This document shows, piece by piece, positions 41,772 to 51,510 of a DNA stretch of 64,000 bases (its first letter is position 1; each line of letters begins with the position of its first letter). This DNA is from Hoyosella levis. Its GTDB lineage: Bacteria > Actinomycetota > Actinomycetes > Mycobacteriales > Mycobacteriaceae. The translations under genes and the position numbers were made by a program. The DNA is taken from NCBI RefSeq assembly GCF_026008515.1, contig NZ_BQYM01000009.1, positions 62,001 to 126,000 of the forward strand, given 5' to 3'. Under the pieces are notes generated by a model. The model worked only from the letters and a program-made list of their open reading frames with translations, was not told the origin of the DNA and did no database searches.

Positions 41772-42096
41772 GCGAGTTCCCCCCGGAATTCGTGGCGCCC
41801 GGCGGCGATGCGAGAAGGCCACCGAGCGTGCTTGTGCTAGTGCGCTTTCCGGTTCCCATACCGGTGGCGCGAGATGGTTCCGAGCACTGGGATACCCCCA
41901 TCGTCAGTGCTTGGACCCCTCCCAGTATGTGCTGGATCGGTGAGTTTGGAAAGTCGTAGAGGAGGTTTGCGATGCTAGAGTACTTGTGCGTCCCGGGTCG
42001 CCCCGGGAGCGAACTGGCGCGGTGCAAGCTTGCCGCGCCACGTGCCCGCTTGGGGGAGTGGGGCACGTAAAAGCCTGTTCACAGGGGGGAAACGCG
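41772..42096. promoter_or_regulatory. Divergent regulatory region between eccD and eccC
   Basis: 325 bases without a credible gene. A TAGAGT at 41976-41981 could be a plus-strand -10, although no convincing -35 precedes it. Two hairpins lie in the eccC leader: TCCCGGG (41991-41997) pairing with 42002-42008, and a perfect 8-bp stem 42040-42047 with 42061-42068. Neither has a T-run. I saw no SigM-type GGAAC/CGTC pair here. Confidence 0.45.
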
Positions 42097-45000
42097 ATGA
42101 GCATCGTGCATGTTGTTCGTGGCCGCCGCAGCGAGGCGCCGATCATGCCGGGCGGTGAGCTCGGTCTCAGCACTCCACCGGAGCTGCCCCGGTCCGTGCC
42201 GGGCAACATGGTGCAGAAGCTGCTGCCCGTGGTGATGGTGCTCGCGATGATCGGCATGGTCGCGCTGATGTTCTCCTCGGGGATGGCGCGCAACCCGATG
42301 ATGCTGATGTTCCCGGTCATGATGGCCGTGTCGATGGTCGGCATGCTCGCTAGCTCGGGCGGACGGGGCGGAACGAGCACCGCGGAGCTCAATGAGCAGC
42401 GCAAGGACTACCTGCGCTATCTCGGTGATGCCCGCACCGACGTCGTTGATGCGGCGTCCCGCCAGCGCGCGGCCGTTGAATGGCATCATCCTGCGCCCGA
42501 GGGACTGTGGTGCCTCGCGGGCAGCCACCGCATGTGGGAACGCTCGGTGGATGACGACGAGTACCTCTCCGCGCGCATCGGTATCGGCGCGCAGCGCCTC
42601 GCGTTGTCCCTCGTGCCACCGGAGACTGGCCCCACCGAGGATCTCGAGCCGATCTCGGTGATCGCGCTGCGCCGCTTCGTGCGAACCCATTCCATCGTGC
42701 CTGACCTGCCGGTGGCCTTGTCCATGCGCGGATTCGCCGCCATCACCATGCGGGGCGCCACGGGCAGCCGCACCGAGGACGCGCGCTCGGTCGTGCGCGC
42801 GATGGCCTGCCAGCTTGCCTTTTTCCACGGTCCTGACGACCTTCGCATGGTCGTCATCTGCGGCGATGCCGAGCTTCCCGAATGGGAGTGGGCCAAGTGG
42901 CTGCCCCACGCCGAGCACCCGCGCCGCCGCGACATCGCGGGCCCGGAGCGGATGATCTATCCCAGCCTGCACGATGCCGCGGAGCGGCTGGCCCCGGTCC
43001 TCGAGGGCCGGTCGCGGTTCGTCCGCGGTGCCCCGGCCACGGCAGGCCAGCCGCACGTGCTGATCGTTGTCGATGGAGGCATCGTCGATGGCGATGAGCC
43101 ACTGATTGCTGGCGACGGCATGGATGGCGTGACCATCGTCGACCTGGATGGGGCGGCAGCCGCCCTGTCCGATCGCCACGGGATATCGCTCCTCGTGGAC
43201 GGGGGCCAGATCGGCGCCGAAGGCCCGAGCGGGCCGGAGATGTTCGCTCGCGCTGACCAGCTGGGCCTTGGCGTGGCGCGCATGACAACGATGGCCCTGT
43301 CGCCCTACCGCATCGCGGCCCCCGGCACCGTGCACAGCGCGCAGGACCCGACCGCCGCGGGACTGCCCGATTGGGCAACGATGATCGGTGCCGGTGATGT
43401 GGCACGCTTCGATCCCGGTGCCATGTGGCGCCCGCGCCGCGGGCGTGACCGCCTGCGCGTGCCGGTGGGGCATGGCGAGGACGGCAGCGTCATCGAGCTC
43501 GACCTCAAGGAATCCGCGGAGAACGGCATGGGCCCGCATGGCTTGTGCGTCGGCGCCACCGGATCCGGCAAGTCCGAGTTCCTGCGCACGCTCGTCCTGG
43601 GCCTGGTCGCCACGCATTCGCCCGAATCCCTCAATCTTGTCCTCGTGGACTTCAAGGGCGGTGCCACGTTCCTTGGCCTCGAGGGCGCCCCGCATGTTGC
43701 CGCGATCATCACCAACCTCGCCGATGAGATCACCATGGTCGACCGGATGCGTGACGCTCTCGAGGGCGAGATGAACCGTCGCCAGCAGGTGCTCCGCTCC
43801 GCGGGCAACTTCGCCAGCGTCGCCGAGTACGAGCGTGCCCGGCACAACGGTGCCGCGCTCGATCCGATGCCGGCGTTGTTCATCGTCGTCGATGAGTTCT
43901 CCGAGCTGCTCAGCCAGAAGCCTGACTTCGCCGACCTCTTCGTCATGATCGGCAGGCTCGGCCGGTCGCTGCACATGCACCTGCTGCTCGCCAGCCAGCG
44001 GCTCGAGGAAGGTCGGCTGCGTGGCCTGGAGAGCCACCTGTCCTACCGGATCGGCCTGAAGACGTTCTCCGCGCAGGAGTCCCGCTCGGTGCTTGGCGTC
44101 CCTGATGCCTACCACTTGCCGCCCGTTCCCGGTGCTGGCTACCTGAAGGTGGATTCCGCCGAGCCGCAGCGCTTCAACGCCTCCTATGTCTCCGGTGGCT
44201 ACGTCCCGCCCGCCACTGTCGAGGATGCCGCGGTGGCCAGCGGCACGGGGGAACTGCGCGTGGTTCCCTTCACCGCGCGGCCCTCCGATCCGGAGCCGGC
44301 GCAGGAACAGGCAAACGCTCCCGCGCGTCCGCGCCCGGCGCCCACCGCGATGCAACGCACTGTGCTCGACCTGGTGCTCTCCGCGGTGCGTGGTCGCGGG
44401 CCCCATGCCCATGAGGTGTGGCTGCCTCCGCTCGCCACATCGCCCACGGTGGGCCAGCTTGTTCCGCCCGCCCAGCGCATCCCCCGCGAGGGAGCTGGGG
44501 GTGGCGCGCTGCGCGTGCCCATCGGCATCATCGATCGCCCCTATGACCAGCGCCGCGATCCACTTGTCATCGATGTGTCAGCCAGCCAGGGCAATATTGT
44601 TGTCGTAGGTGGCCCGCAGAGCGGCAAGTCCACGACGATCCGCACCATCATCATGGCGCTCGCCGCGACCCACACCCCGCGCGAGACGCAGTTCTATTGC
44701 CTGGACTTTGGTGGCGGCTCCCTCGCCGGGCTCGCCCAGGTGCCGCATGTCGGCTCCGTCGCGAGCAGGCTGGAGCCGGACCGGATCCGTCGCACCGTCG
44801 CCGAGGTCACCACGGTGATGCGGCACCGCGAGAAGCTGTTCCAGCGGCTTGGCATCTCCTCGATGTCCGAGTACCGCCGGGCCCGGGACCAGCAGCGCGA
44901 CACCGGCTGGCACAGCATCGACGATGCACCATTCGGCGATGTCTTCCTCGTTGTCGACGGCTGGCAAACCGTCCGCCAGGAGTTCGAGGAGCTCGAGGCC

Positions 45001-46095
45001 GCCATCGGTGCCCTCGCCACGCAGGGCCTGTCGTTCGGCGTGCATGTCATCGCCAGCGCCTCCCGGTGGACGGACTTCCGGGCCGGGACCAAGGACCAGC
45101 TCGGGACGCGCATCGAGCTGCGCCTGGGCGACGCCAATGATTCGGAGATGAACCGAAAAGCTGCCTTGCTCGTGCCCGAGGGACAGCCCGGGCGCGGCAT
45201 CACCCGGGAGGGCCTGCACATGCTGATCGCGGTGCCCACGTTCCTTCCTCCAGCGGATCCGCACGACCTCACCGATGGTGTCGGCGCGGCAGTACGGGAA
45301 CTCCGCGAGCGGGCGGGCGACCGGGCGGCTCCGCCGGTGCGGATGCTGCCCGCGCAGTTCTCCCGGGATGAGCTCGACCTGCAGGCCAATGCCAGCAACC
45401 CGCTGTCGATCCCGATCGGCATCAACGAGGCGGAGCTACGCACCGTATCGGTGGATTTTTCCTCGCAGTCGCACCTCGTGGTTTTCGCGGATTCCGAGTC
45501 CGGCAAGACCGCCCTCCTGCGGTCGCTCTGCGAGGGCATCATGGAGCGAAACACGCCCCAGCAGGCGAAGATCCTGCTCGCGGACTTCCGTCGCACCATG
45601 CTCGGCGTGGTCGAGACGAATCACCTCGCCGGGTACGCGGTCTCGGCCGCGAACCTGCAGGACCTGATCGGCGAGCTCGGCGCGTTCCTGCGCGATCGCC
45701 TACCCGGTCCTGGCACCACCCAGCAGCAGCTGCGGGACCGTTCCTGGTGGTCGGGGCCCGAGGTGTTCGTGATCGTTGATGACTACGACCTCGTCGCGAC
45801 CAACGGCGGCAACCCGCTCTCGGGCCTGCTCGACCTGCTGCCCCAGGCGAAGGACGTGGGCCTGCACCTGATCATCGCCCGGCGCACAGGTGGTGCCTCG
45901 CGAGCGTTGTTCGAGCCGGTAATGGCATCGCTGCGCGATCTCAACCCGATGGGGCTGGTCATGAATGGCAGCCGCGACGAGGGCGCGTTGATCGGCTCGG
46001 TGCGGCCCAGTGAGCAGCCTCCCGGCCGCGGCGTGATGATCACTCGCGGTGGCGGAGAGCAGCGGGTCCAGCTCGCGTGGACCCCGCCGCTGTGA
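42097..46095 (+). CDS. eccC: Type VII secretion ATPase EccC (ESX-4, single polypeptide)
   Basis: FtsK/SpoIIIE-type motor that binds and drives ESX substrates, 1332 residues from ATG 42097 with GGGGGGA upstream. Two membrane helices lie near residues 45-85 (VVMVLAMIGMVALMF; MLMFPVMMAVSMVGML). Three ATPase domains follow: Walker A GATGSGKSE (nt 43552) with Walker B FIVVDEFSEL; Walker A GGPQSGKST (nt 44610) with VFLVVDGWQT; and FADSESGKTA (nt 45484) with FVIVDDYDLV. The first domain looks fully catalytic, while the second Walker B ends in Asp-Gly. Unlike ESX-1, the protein is not split into two genes. Confidence 0.97.
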   Translation: MSIVHVVRGRRSEAPIMPGGELGLSTPPELPRSVPGNMVQKLLPVVMVLAMIGMVALMFSSGMARNPMMLMFPVMMAVSMVGMLASSGGRGGTSTAELNEQRKDYLRYLGDARTDVVDAASRQRAAVEWHHPAPEGLWCLAGSHRMWERSVDDDEYLSARIGIGAQRLALSLVPPETGPTEDLEPISVIALRRFVRTHSIVPDLPVALSMRGFAAITMRGATGSRTEDARSVVRAMACQLAFFHGPDDLRMVVICGDAELPEWEWAKWLPHAEHPRRRDIAGPERMIYPSLHDAAERLAPVLEGRSRFVRGAPATAGQPHVLIVVDGGIVDGDEPLIAGDGMDGVTIVDLDGAAAALSDRHGISLLVDGGQIGAEGPSGPEMFARADQLGLGVARMTTMALSPYRIAAPGTVHSAQDPTAAGLPDWATMIGAGDVARFDPGAMWRPRRGRDRLRVPVGHGEDGSVIELDLKESAENGMGPHGLCVGATGSGKSEFLRTLVLGLVATHSPESLNLVLVDFKGGATFLGLEGAPHVAAIITNLADEITMVDRMRDALEGEMNRRQQVLRSAGNFASVAEYERARHNGAALDPMPALFIVVDEFSELLSQKPDFADLFVMIGRLGRSLHMHLLLASQRLEEGRLRGLESHLSYRIGLKTFSAQESRSVLGVPDAYHLPPVPGAGYLKVDSAEPQRFNASYVSGGYVPPATVEDAAVASGTGELRVVPFTARPSDPEPAQEQANAPARPRPAPTAMQRTVLDLVLSAVRGRGPHAHEVWLPPLATSPTVGQLVPPAQRIPREGAGGGALRVPIGIIDRPYDQRRDPLVIDVSASQGNIVVVGGPQSGKSTTIRTIIMALAATHTPRETQFYCLDFGGGSLAGLAQVPHVGSVASRLEPDRIRRTVAEVTTVMRHREKLFQRLGISSMSEYRRARDQQRDTGWHSIDDAPFGDVFLVVDGWQTVRQEFEELEAAIGALATQGLSFGVHVIASASRWTDFRAGTKDQLGTRIELRLGDANDSEMNRKAALLVPEGQPGRGITREGLHMLIAVPTFLPPADPHDLTDGVGAAVRELRERAGDRAAPPVRMLPAQFSRDELDLQANASNPLSIPIGINEAELRTVSVDFSSQSHLVVFADSESGKTALLRSLCEGIMERNTPQQAKILLADFRRTMLGVVETNHLAGYAVSAANLQDLIGELGAFLRDRLPGPGTTQQQLRDRSWWSGPEVFVIVDDYDLVATNGGNPLSGLLDLLPQAKDVGLHLIIARRTGGASRALFEPVMASLRDLNPMGLVMNGSRDEGALIGSVRPSEQPPGRGVMITRGGGEQRVQLAWTPPL

Positions 46096-47516
46096 CGATC
46101 CCTGGCGCGGCGAACCCGAACGAGGCGACCCCGGGCCAGCGAATCATCGTGATCGGGCCCGGGCGCATCACCTGGCGCGAGCGCGGCCGGATCGTGCGCC
46201 GACCGACCATGGTCAGGCTGCGCGGCAGCGCCATCGTCGTGGGAAACGAGCACGATGGCGAGGAAGCCGGGCCCGCGCCGACCGAGGCCGAGCTGCTCGA
46301 TGCCGAGCCCGACCCATTCGAGTTCCTCGATGATCCGGTGCTGGCGTTCGCTTCGGCGACCGTCCCGATGCCGACAGTCCTGGATGCGCTCGCGCTGCAC
46401 GCCCGGCTGGATGCGCGCGAGCCAACCGACACGCTGGTCATCGTGCACCCGACGTGGTGGCCGTCGGCGCATCGCCGTGCCCTGGCCTCCGCGATGCGCC
46501 GCTACGGGAGCGTGGTGCAGCTCGTGAGCGCTGCGGTGGCCTGCGCGGCGGACCGCACGAGGCGCTATCCGGGCGAGAGCCGGCTCGTGGTCGTTGAGCA
46601 CGATCCGCTCCGGCACGTGGAGACGGTCCTCGACATCGAGTCGTTCCCGCCGAGGGTGCTCGCGACGAGCATCCACGATCCCGGTGCTGCACCGGCTCGC
46701 GCTACCAGGGCGGGTCCATCGATCCCGCACCACGATTCCTCGGTGACCGCTACGGACGAGTGCCTGCTCGACGGCGCGGCTGCGCTCCTGCCCGGCACGT
46801 ACCTGAAGCACCCTCCGGCAGCGTGGGGCAGCAGAGGTGGCGATCTGCCCCGGGCGCGACCGCGGCCGCCACGGGAATCCAGTCCGGCTCGTCGCGGTAG
46901 CTTCGTGCTGGTGCTGGCGTGCGCCCTGGCGCTCCTCGGCGGTGCCGCGCTGCTCCTGGCCGTGATCGGGGAGAACGATGCCCACGATCTGAGCCTGTCC
47001 AGCGCGCCCGTATCCAGTGGCCCCGCAACGACCTCCGCCGCCGAGGCTCCAGGATCGGACCACGGTGCTGATGCCACCATCGGTGATCTCCAGATCACGC
47101 TGCCGACGGGCTGGGGGATGGGCTGGAGCGATTTCGCGGACCACCACGATCCGGGTGGGTTCCTGGCGGAGCTGCTGCCGTTCGACCATTCCGATGAGCG
47201 GCGGATCCTGATCGCGCGGCGCGGCCCCGGCTCCGGCATCGAGCAACAGGGGATTGCTGGCGCGGTCACGCGACTCGTGGACTCCGACCCGCAGCTCGGG
47301 CACGCTTCGGTCGGCGAGACCGGGGCGGAGGCCGCCTACCGAGAGGTGCTGGTCGACGCCCGTGGCGCAGAGCGGGGCAGCGTGACGTGGTTCGTCGTCC
47401 TGGTGGGCGGCAAGCAGGCCAATATCGGGTGCGAGTCGAGCGGGGCCGCTGCCGCGGCGGACTCGGCGTTCTCGGAGTGCCTGGGTGTCGTCAGGACGGT
47501 GCGACACGTGGGCTAG
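46092..47516 (+). CDS. Type VII secretion-associated protein, Rv3446c family
   Basis: A 474-residue protein starting at GTG 46092, which overlaps the eccC stop (GTGA). The N-terminal 230 residues are soluble (IIVIGPGRITWRERGRI and LVIVHPTWWPSAHRRAL). A single membrane helix near residues 275-297 (FVLVLACALALLGGAALLLA) follows an Arg/Pro-rich stretch. The extracytoplasmic C-terminus (ITLPTGWGMGWSDF, then GSVTWFVVLVGGKQANIGCE) matches the domain known from M. tuberculosis Rv3446c in ESX-4 and related loci. The function is unknown; the topology and place suggest a regulatory or structural ESX-4 accessory part. Confidence 0.88.
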   Translation: MTIPGAANPNEATPGQRIIVIGPGRITWRERGRIVRRPTMVRLRGSAIVVGNEHDGEEAGPAPTEAELLDAEPDPFEFLDDPVLAFASATVPMPTVLDALALHARLDAREPTDTLVIVHPTWWPSAHRRALASAMRRYGSVVQLVSAAVACAADRTRRYPGESRLVVVEHDPLRHVETVLDIESFPPRVLATSIHDPGAAPARATRAGPSIPHHDSSVTATDECLLDGAAALLPGTYLKHPPAAWGSRGGDLPRARPRPPRESSPARRGSFVLVLACALALLGGAALLLAVIGENDAHDLSLSSAPVSSGPATTSAAEAPGSDHGADATIGDLQITLPTGWGMGWSDFADHHDPGGFLAELLPFDHSDERRILIARRGPGSGIEQQGIAGAVTRLVDSDPQLGHASVGETGAEAAYREVLVDARGAERGSVTWFVVLVGGKQANIGCESSGAAAAADSAFSECLGVVRTVRHVG

Positions 47517-47633
47517 CCCCGGCAATTTCATCTGTGAGCCAGATCACTTCTCGCTGTCCATGCAGCTCAAGGCGCATTTATCAGAAAGAACATCGAGGGC
47601 GTCGGATATTTCTCGAAGATTTCTTGCCCGAGC

Positions 47634-47660
47634 GGAACCAAACCGGGATCCATCGCGTCA
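47634..47660 (+). promoter_or_regulatory. SigM-like ECF sigma promoter before the WXG100 genes
   Basis: GGAAC (47634-47638), 17 bases, then CGTCA (47656-47660), about 90 bases upstream of the first WXG100 start. This fits the consensus I recall for mycobacterial SigM, GGAAC-N16-18-CGTCR, and in M. tuberculosis SigM is reported to control esxU-esxT. It implies that the two substrate genes can be transcribed separately from the eccC operon. Confidence 0.62.
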
Positions 47661-47750
47661 GACATTAGCGAACCCGGAGAATGCGACCGCGGCAGTGCTA
47701 GGGCCAGGTATCGATCACGCCGGGTCCATCGGAACTAGGGGAGGGAACCC

Positions 47751-48068
47751 ATGAGCAACAACTTGACGACCACCACCGCGGACATGAACGCCGCCGCCAA
47801 CCATGTCAAGCAGGTCAGCGAGGATGTGAGCGCCCAGCTCAACGCGCTCCACGCCAAGATCGCCAACGTCGAGGGCGCGTGGCGCGGCCAGGCCAAGGGT
47901 GCGTTCGGCTCGCTCATCAGCCGCTGGGACGCCGAGGCGGTCAAGCTCAACACTGCGCTCTCGGCGATCAGCGATGCCATCCGGGAGAGCGGCCGCAAGT
48001 ACGACGGCGCCGAGGTTGCCAACGCCAGCTCGCTCAACAATGTCGGCGGTCTCCTGAACATGTCCTAG
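47751..48068 (+). CDS. esxU: WXG100 family protein, EsxU-like (ESX-4)
   Basis: Small helical-hairpin protein exported by type VII systems, 105 residues. Tryptophan-x-glycine is seen as W-R-G in EGAWRGQAKGAF near residue 43, at the turn between two helices. Near the C-terminus Tyr-Asp-Gly-Ala-Glu fits the YxxxD/E export signal. GGGGAGGGAA precedes the ATG. It forms a probable heterodimer with the next gene product. The name is by position relative to M. tuberculosis Rv3445c. Confidence 0.88.
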   Translation: MSNNLTTTTADMNAAANHVKQVSEDVSAQLNALHAKIANVEGAWRGQAKGAFGSLISRWDAEAVKLNTALSAISDAIRESGRKYDGAEVANASSLNNVGGLLNMS

Positions 48069-48161
48069 GCGCTGGGGCCGTCTCGAGCCGGCAGCGTCCC
48101 GCCCCTGCACTGTGTGTCAACGGTGCTGCACCACTTCTGCGACCTCACAAGGAAGAACGTC

Positions 48162-48452
48162 ATGTCTGATCAGATCAAGTACAACTTCGGGCAGATCGAG
48201 GCGCTCCGCGCCGATCTCGCTACCTCTGCCGCCAACCTCGACAACACGCTCAACGATCTCAAGGGCTATGTGTCGAGCCTCGCGGCATCCTGGGACAGCA
48301 ACGCCTCCGCGAACTACCAGGCGCAGCAGCGCCGGTGGGACGATGCCGCGCTGAACCTCAAGCTCATCCTCGACGCTGTGGGCCGGGCCGTGGGCGACGG
48401 CAATGACCAGATGCGGGACGCCGAGCGTGCCGCCGCGCAGCAGTGGGCATGA
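48162..48452 (+). CDS. esxT: WXG100 family protein, EsxT-like (ESX-4)
   Basis: Partner of the preceding protein, 96 residues from ATG 48162 with AAGGA upstream (ATG 48114 gives an unlikely extension). The turn motif is W-D-S in ASWDSNASANYQAQQ, so glycine is replaced by serine. No YxxxD/E motif is present at the C-terminus, which ends AAAQQWA; the export signal would come from the partner. Syntenic with M. tuberculosis esxT (Rv3444c). A terminator follows. Confidence 0.87.
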   Translation: MSDQIKYNFGQIEALRADLATSAANLDNTLNDLKGYVSSLAASWDSNASANYQAQQRRWDDAALNLKLILDAVGRAVGDGNDQMRDAERAAAQQWA

Positions 48453-48476
48453 TTCCCCGATAGCTGCCCGCTGCGA

Positions 48477-48516
48477 GCAGCCCCGATGGAAGGAGAGGTC
48501 CATCGGGGCTGCTTTC
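48477..48516 (+). terminator. Terminator after the ESX-4 substrate genes
   Basis: 14-bp perfect stem (48477-48490 with 48499-48512), 8-nt loop, then TTTC and a T-rich stretch. It separates esxT from the rplM promoter. Confidence 0.88.
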
Positions 48517-48520
48517 ATAT

Positions 48521-48550
48521 TTGACCAGCGGAAATGATTCGCGGTAGAGT
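48521..48550 (+). promoter_or_regulatory. Sigma-A type promoter of rplM-rpsI
   Basis: TTGACC (48521-48526), 18-base spacer and TAGAGT (48545-48550), directly after the upstream terminator and about 110 bases before the rplM start. A strong match to a housekeeping promoter. Confidence 0.75.
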
Positions 48551-48659
48551 ACCGCCTCGGCATGTAGCACAGAGGGGTCCCCGGGTCTCAACCGGCCGCC
48601 GGGTCCGGCCCCGCTACGCCGCTTGGCCGGCAGCAATACGAATAAGACGAGGTAGAACC

Positions 48660-49099
48660 GTGCCTACGTACAGCCCCAAGGCTGGCGACGTCACGCGCAC
48701 CTGGTACGTCATTGACGCTACCGATCTGGTGCTCGGACGGCTCGCAGTCCAGGCCGCGACCATTCTCCGCGGCAAGCACAAGCCCACATACGCACCGAAC
48801 TTCGACGGTGGTGACTATGTCATCATCGTCAACGCCGAGAAGGTCGCCCTCACCGGCAACAAGCGTGACAACAAGCTGGTCTACCGCCACTCCGGCTTCC
48901 CCGGCGGCCTGAAGTCCCGCACCATCGGCGAGGCGCTCGCGACGCGCCCCGAGCGTGTGGTGGAGAAGGCCATCGTTGGCATGATCCCGAAGAACAAGCT
49001 GGGCAGCCAGATCGCGACGAAGCTCAAGGTCTACGCGGGCCCCGAGCATCCGCACTCCGGCCAGAACCCCATCCCGTTCGAGATCAAGCAGGTGGCCCA

Positions 49100-49103
<4 letters not shown>
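48660..49103 (+). CDS. rplM: 50S ribosomal protein L13
   Basis: L13, an early 23S assembly protein and translational repressor of its own operon in E. coli. It is 147 residues from GTG 48660; the longer open frame upstream is not L13-like. Diagnostic stretches are [40 protein letters not shown] and [16 protein letters not shown]. Overlaps the rpsI start (GTGA). Confidence 0.97.
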
Positions 49104-49660
<557 letters not shown>

Positions 49661-49702
49661 TCGAGCGATACGTGCTGGCGATCCATTGCCGCACGTGATC
49701 GT

Positions 49703-49743
49703 GAGCAGGCCCGGACCGCACAGGTCCGGGCCTGCTCCCGTTT
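49703..49743 (+). terminator. Terminator after rpsI
   Basis: 15-bp perfect stem (49703-49717 with 49723-49737), 5-nt loop GCACA, then CCGTTTC. Closes the rplM-rpsI operon. Confidence 0.88.
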
Positions 49744-49882
49744 CGCGCACCATGCCGCTGCCTGCGATCCCGGAAGCGGGGCGGGGACACCGGGCAAGTG
49801 ACACCGGGCCGTCGTGGAGCCCAACCGGACAAGATAATGCGATAGTTGACGTCGACGACGTGGAAGGGAAGTGAACGGGCGG

Positions 49883-51226
49883 ATGAGTCGACTATTCGGA
49901 ACCGACGGAGTGCGGGGGCTCGCCAACGCTGATCTCACCGTGGAGCTCGCCGTATCAGTGGCCAGCGCCGCCGCCGGAGTCCTCGCGCGTAGCGCGGAAG
50001 CCCCCTCCTGCTCGCGGTCGCTCGCCATCGTTGGCCGCGATCCCCGAGCCAGCGGCGAGATGCTCGAGGCCGCCGTCACCGCAGGACTCGCGGCGGCAGG
50101 CGTTGATGTGGTGCGCGTTGGTGTGCTGCCCACCCCAGCCGTCGCCTACCTGACCGCGGCATATGATGCCGCCCTCGGCATCATGATCTCCGCCTCGCAC
50201 AACCCCATGCCAGACAACGGCATCAAGATCTTCGGGCCCGGCGGTCGCAAGCTGCCCGACGATATCGAGGATCAGATCGAGACAGCCATCGCCGAAGGCA
50301 CCACTGAGCGCCCCACCGGCAGTCATATCGGCCGCATCACCGATGCCCCCGATGCCCAGGACCGCTACCTCGCGCATCTCGCCACCACCATCTCCACTCC
50401 CCTCGAGGGCATCACCGTGGTGGTCGATTGCGCGCACGGTGCCGCATCGAGCACAGCGCCTGCGGCCTACGCCGCCGCCGGTGCCACGGTCATCGCGATC
50501 AACAACGAGCCCACCGGGCTGAACATCAACGAGGGCTGTGGCTCCACCCATCTGACGATGCTCCAGGACGCTGTCGTCGAGCATCAGGCCGATATCGGGC
50601 TCGCGCACGACGGGGACGCCGACCGCTGCCTCGCCGTGGACGGCCACGGACACATCGTCGATGGCGATGCCATCATGGCGGTTCTCGCCATCGCCATGCG
50701 CGATGCTGGCGAGCTCAGCGAGGACACCCTAGTCGCGACCGTGATGAGCAACCTGGGCCTGCACATCGCCATGCAGGGCGAGGGCATCACTGTGCGCACT
50801 ACCGGGGTGGGCGACCGCTATGTCCTCGAGGAGCTCAAGTCCGGTGACTACAGCCTCGGCGGCGAGCAGTCCGGCCACATCGTCATGCCGGAATATGGCA
50901 CCACGGGCGATGGCCTGCTCACCGGGCTGCGCCTGATGGCCCGCATCGCCGAGACGGGCAAGCCCCTCAGCGAGCTCGCTGGGGTCATGGAGATCCTCCC
51001 GCAGGTGCTCATCAACGTGCGGGTCCGGGACAAGAACGCGGCGACCCGCGACATCCTGGTCCAGGCCGCTGTGGCCGACGCCGAGCAGGACCTGGGCGAG
51101 CGCGGACGCGTCCTCCTGCGCCCCTCGGGCACCGAGCAGCTCGTTCGCGTCATGGTGGAATCCACCACGGCGGAGCACGCGCAGCGCGTCGCGGAGCAGC
51201 TCGCAGAGGTTGTTTCCAGCGTGTAG
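49883..51226 (+). CDS. glmM: Phosphoglucosamine mutase GlmM
   Basis: Interconverts glucosamine 6-phosphate and glucosamine 1-phosphate on the way to UDP-GlcNAc for peptidoglycan. It is 447 residues from ATG 49883, giving the classic [12 protein letters not shown] start; GTG 49871 is an alternative. The phosphorylated active serine is Ser105 in ISASHNP; DGDADR binds magnesium; GEQSGHIVM binds the sugar; [12 protein letters not shown] binds phosphate near the C-terminus. GATAAT at 49833 may be a -10. It works with GlmS encoded 2.6 kb downstream. Confidence 0.96.
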   Translation: MSRLFGTDGVRGLANADLTVELAVSVASAAAGVLARSAEAPSCSRSLAIVGRDPRASGEMLEAAVTAGLAAAGVDVVRVGVLPTPAVAYLTAAYDAALGIMISASHNPMPDNGIKIFGPGGRKLPDDIEDQIETAIAEGTTERPTGSHIGRITDAPDAQDRYLAHLATTISTPLEGITVVVDCAHGAASSTAPAAYAAAGATVIAINNEPTGLNINEGCGSTHLTMLQDAVVEHQADIGLAHDGDADRCLAVDGHGHIVDGDAIMAVLAIAMRDAGELSEDTLVATVMSNLGLHIAMQGEGITVRTTGVGDRYVLEELKSGDYSLGGEQSGHIVMPEYGTTGDGLLTGLRLMARIAETGKPLSELAGVMEILPQVLINVRVRDKNAATRDILVQAAVADAEQDLGERGRVLLRPSGTEQLVRVMVESTTAEHAQRVAEQLAEVVSSV

Positions 51227-51296
51227 GGACCTGGCCTGGTGGGCCAGTCGGTTACATGGTGGGCCGAGGCTCTGGTGGGCCGGTCGGTCTAGCCGC

Positions 51297-51344
51297 AAAC
51301 GCGATAGAAGCTGCAGGAATCCCAGGTCGGCTTCTATCGCGTTT
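51297..51344. repeat. Perfect 15-bp inverted repeat after glmM
   Basis: AAACGCGATAGAAGC (51297-51311) and its exact reverse complement (51330-51344) are separated by 18 bases; GACGTTTTCC follows. It can act as a terminator, but the A/T-rich arms and long loop differ from the GC-rich terminators elsewhere in the window, so a dispersed palindromic element is another option. Confidence 0.8.
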
Positions 51345-51372
51345 GACGTTTTCCGGTGCTTTTGCAGAATCA

Positions 51373-51400
51373 CCGCCCAGCCGCCCAGCCGCCCAGCCGC
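51373..51400 (+). repeat. Three tandem CCGCCCAG units
   Basis: An 8-base unit is repeated three times (51373-51396) plus four bases of a fourth copy, in the non-coding gap before the next gene. Just upstream, near 51238 and 51272, CTGGTGGGCC[A/G]GTCGGT occurs twice. Simple repeats probably from slippage. Confidence 0.85.
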
Positions 51401-51510
51401 ATGCAGCACCTCGGCGAAGAATCTCTGGCAGCAGGGGAACCATGGGGGCTTCTGCTGCGTCCTACTCATTGGGCCGGGAATCCCGGTCGCGATGAGGCAA
51501 GGAGCAGCAC

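Noticed and set aside
42079-44412. A 777-codon minus-strand open frame opposite eccC
   Set aside because: Low-complexity His/Gly/Arg translation without motifs; fully inside the clear FtsK-type eccC gene.
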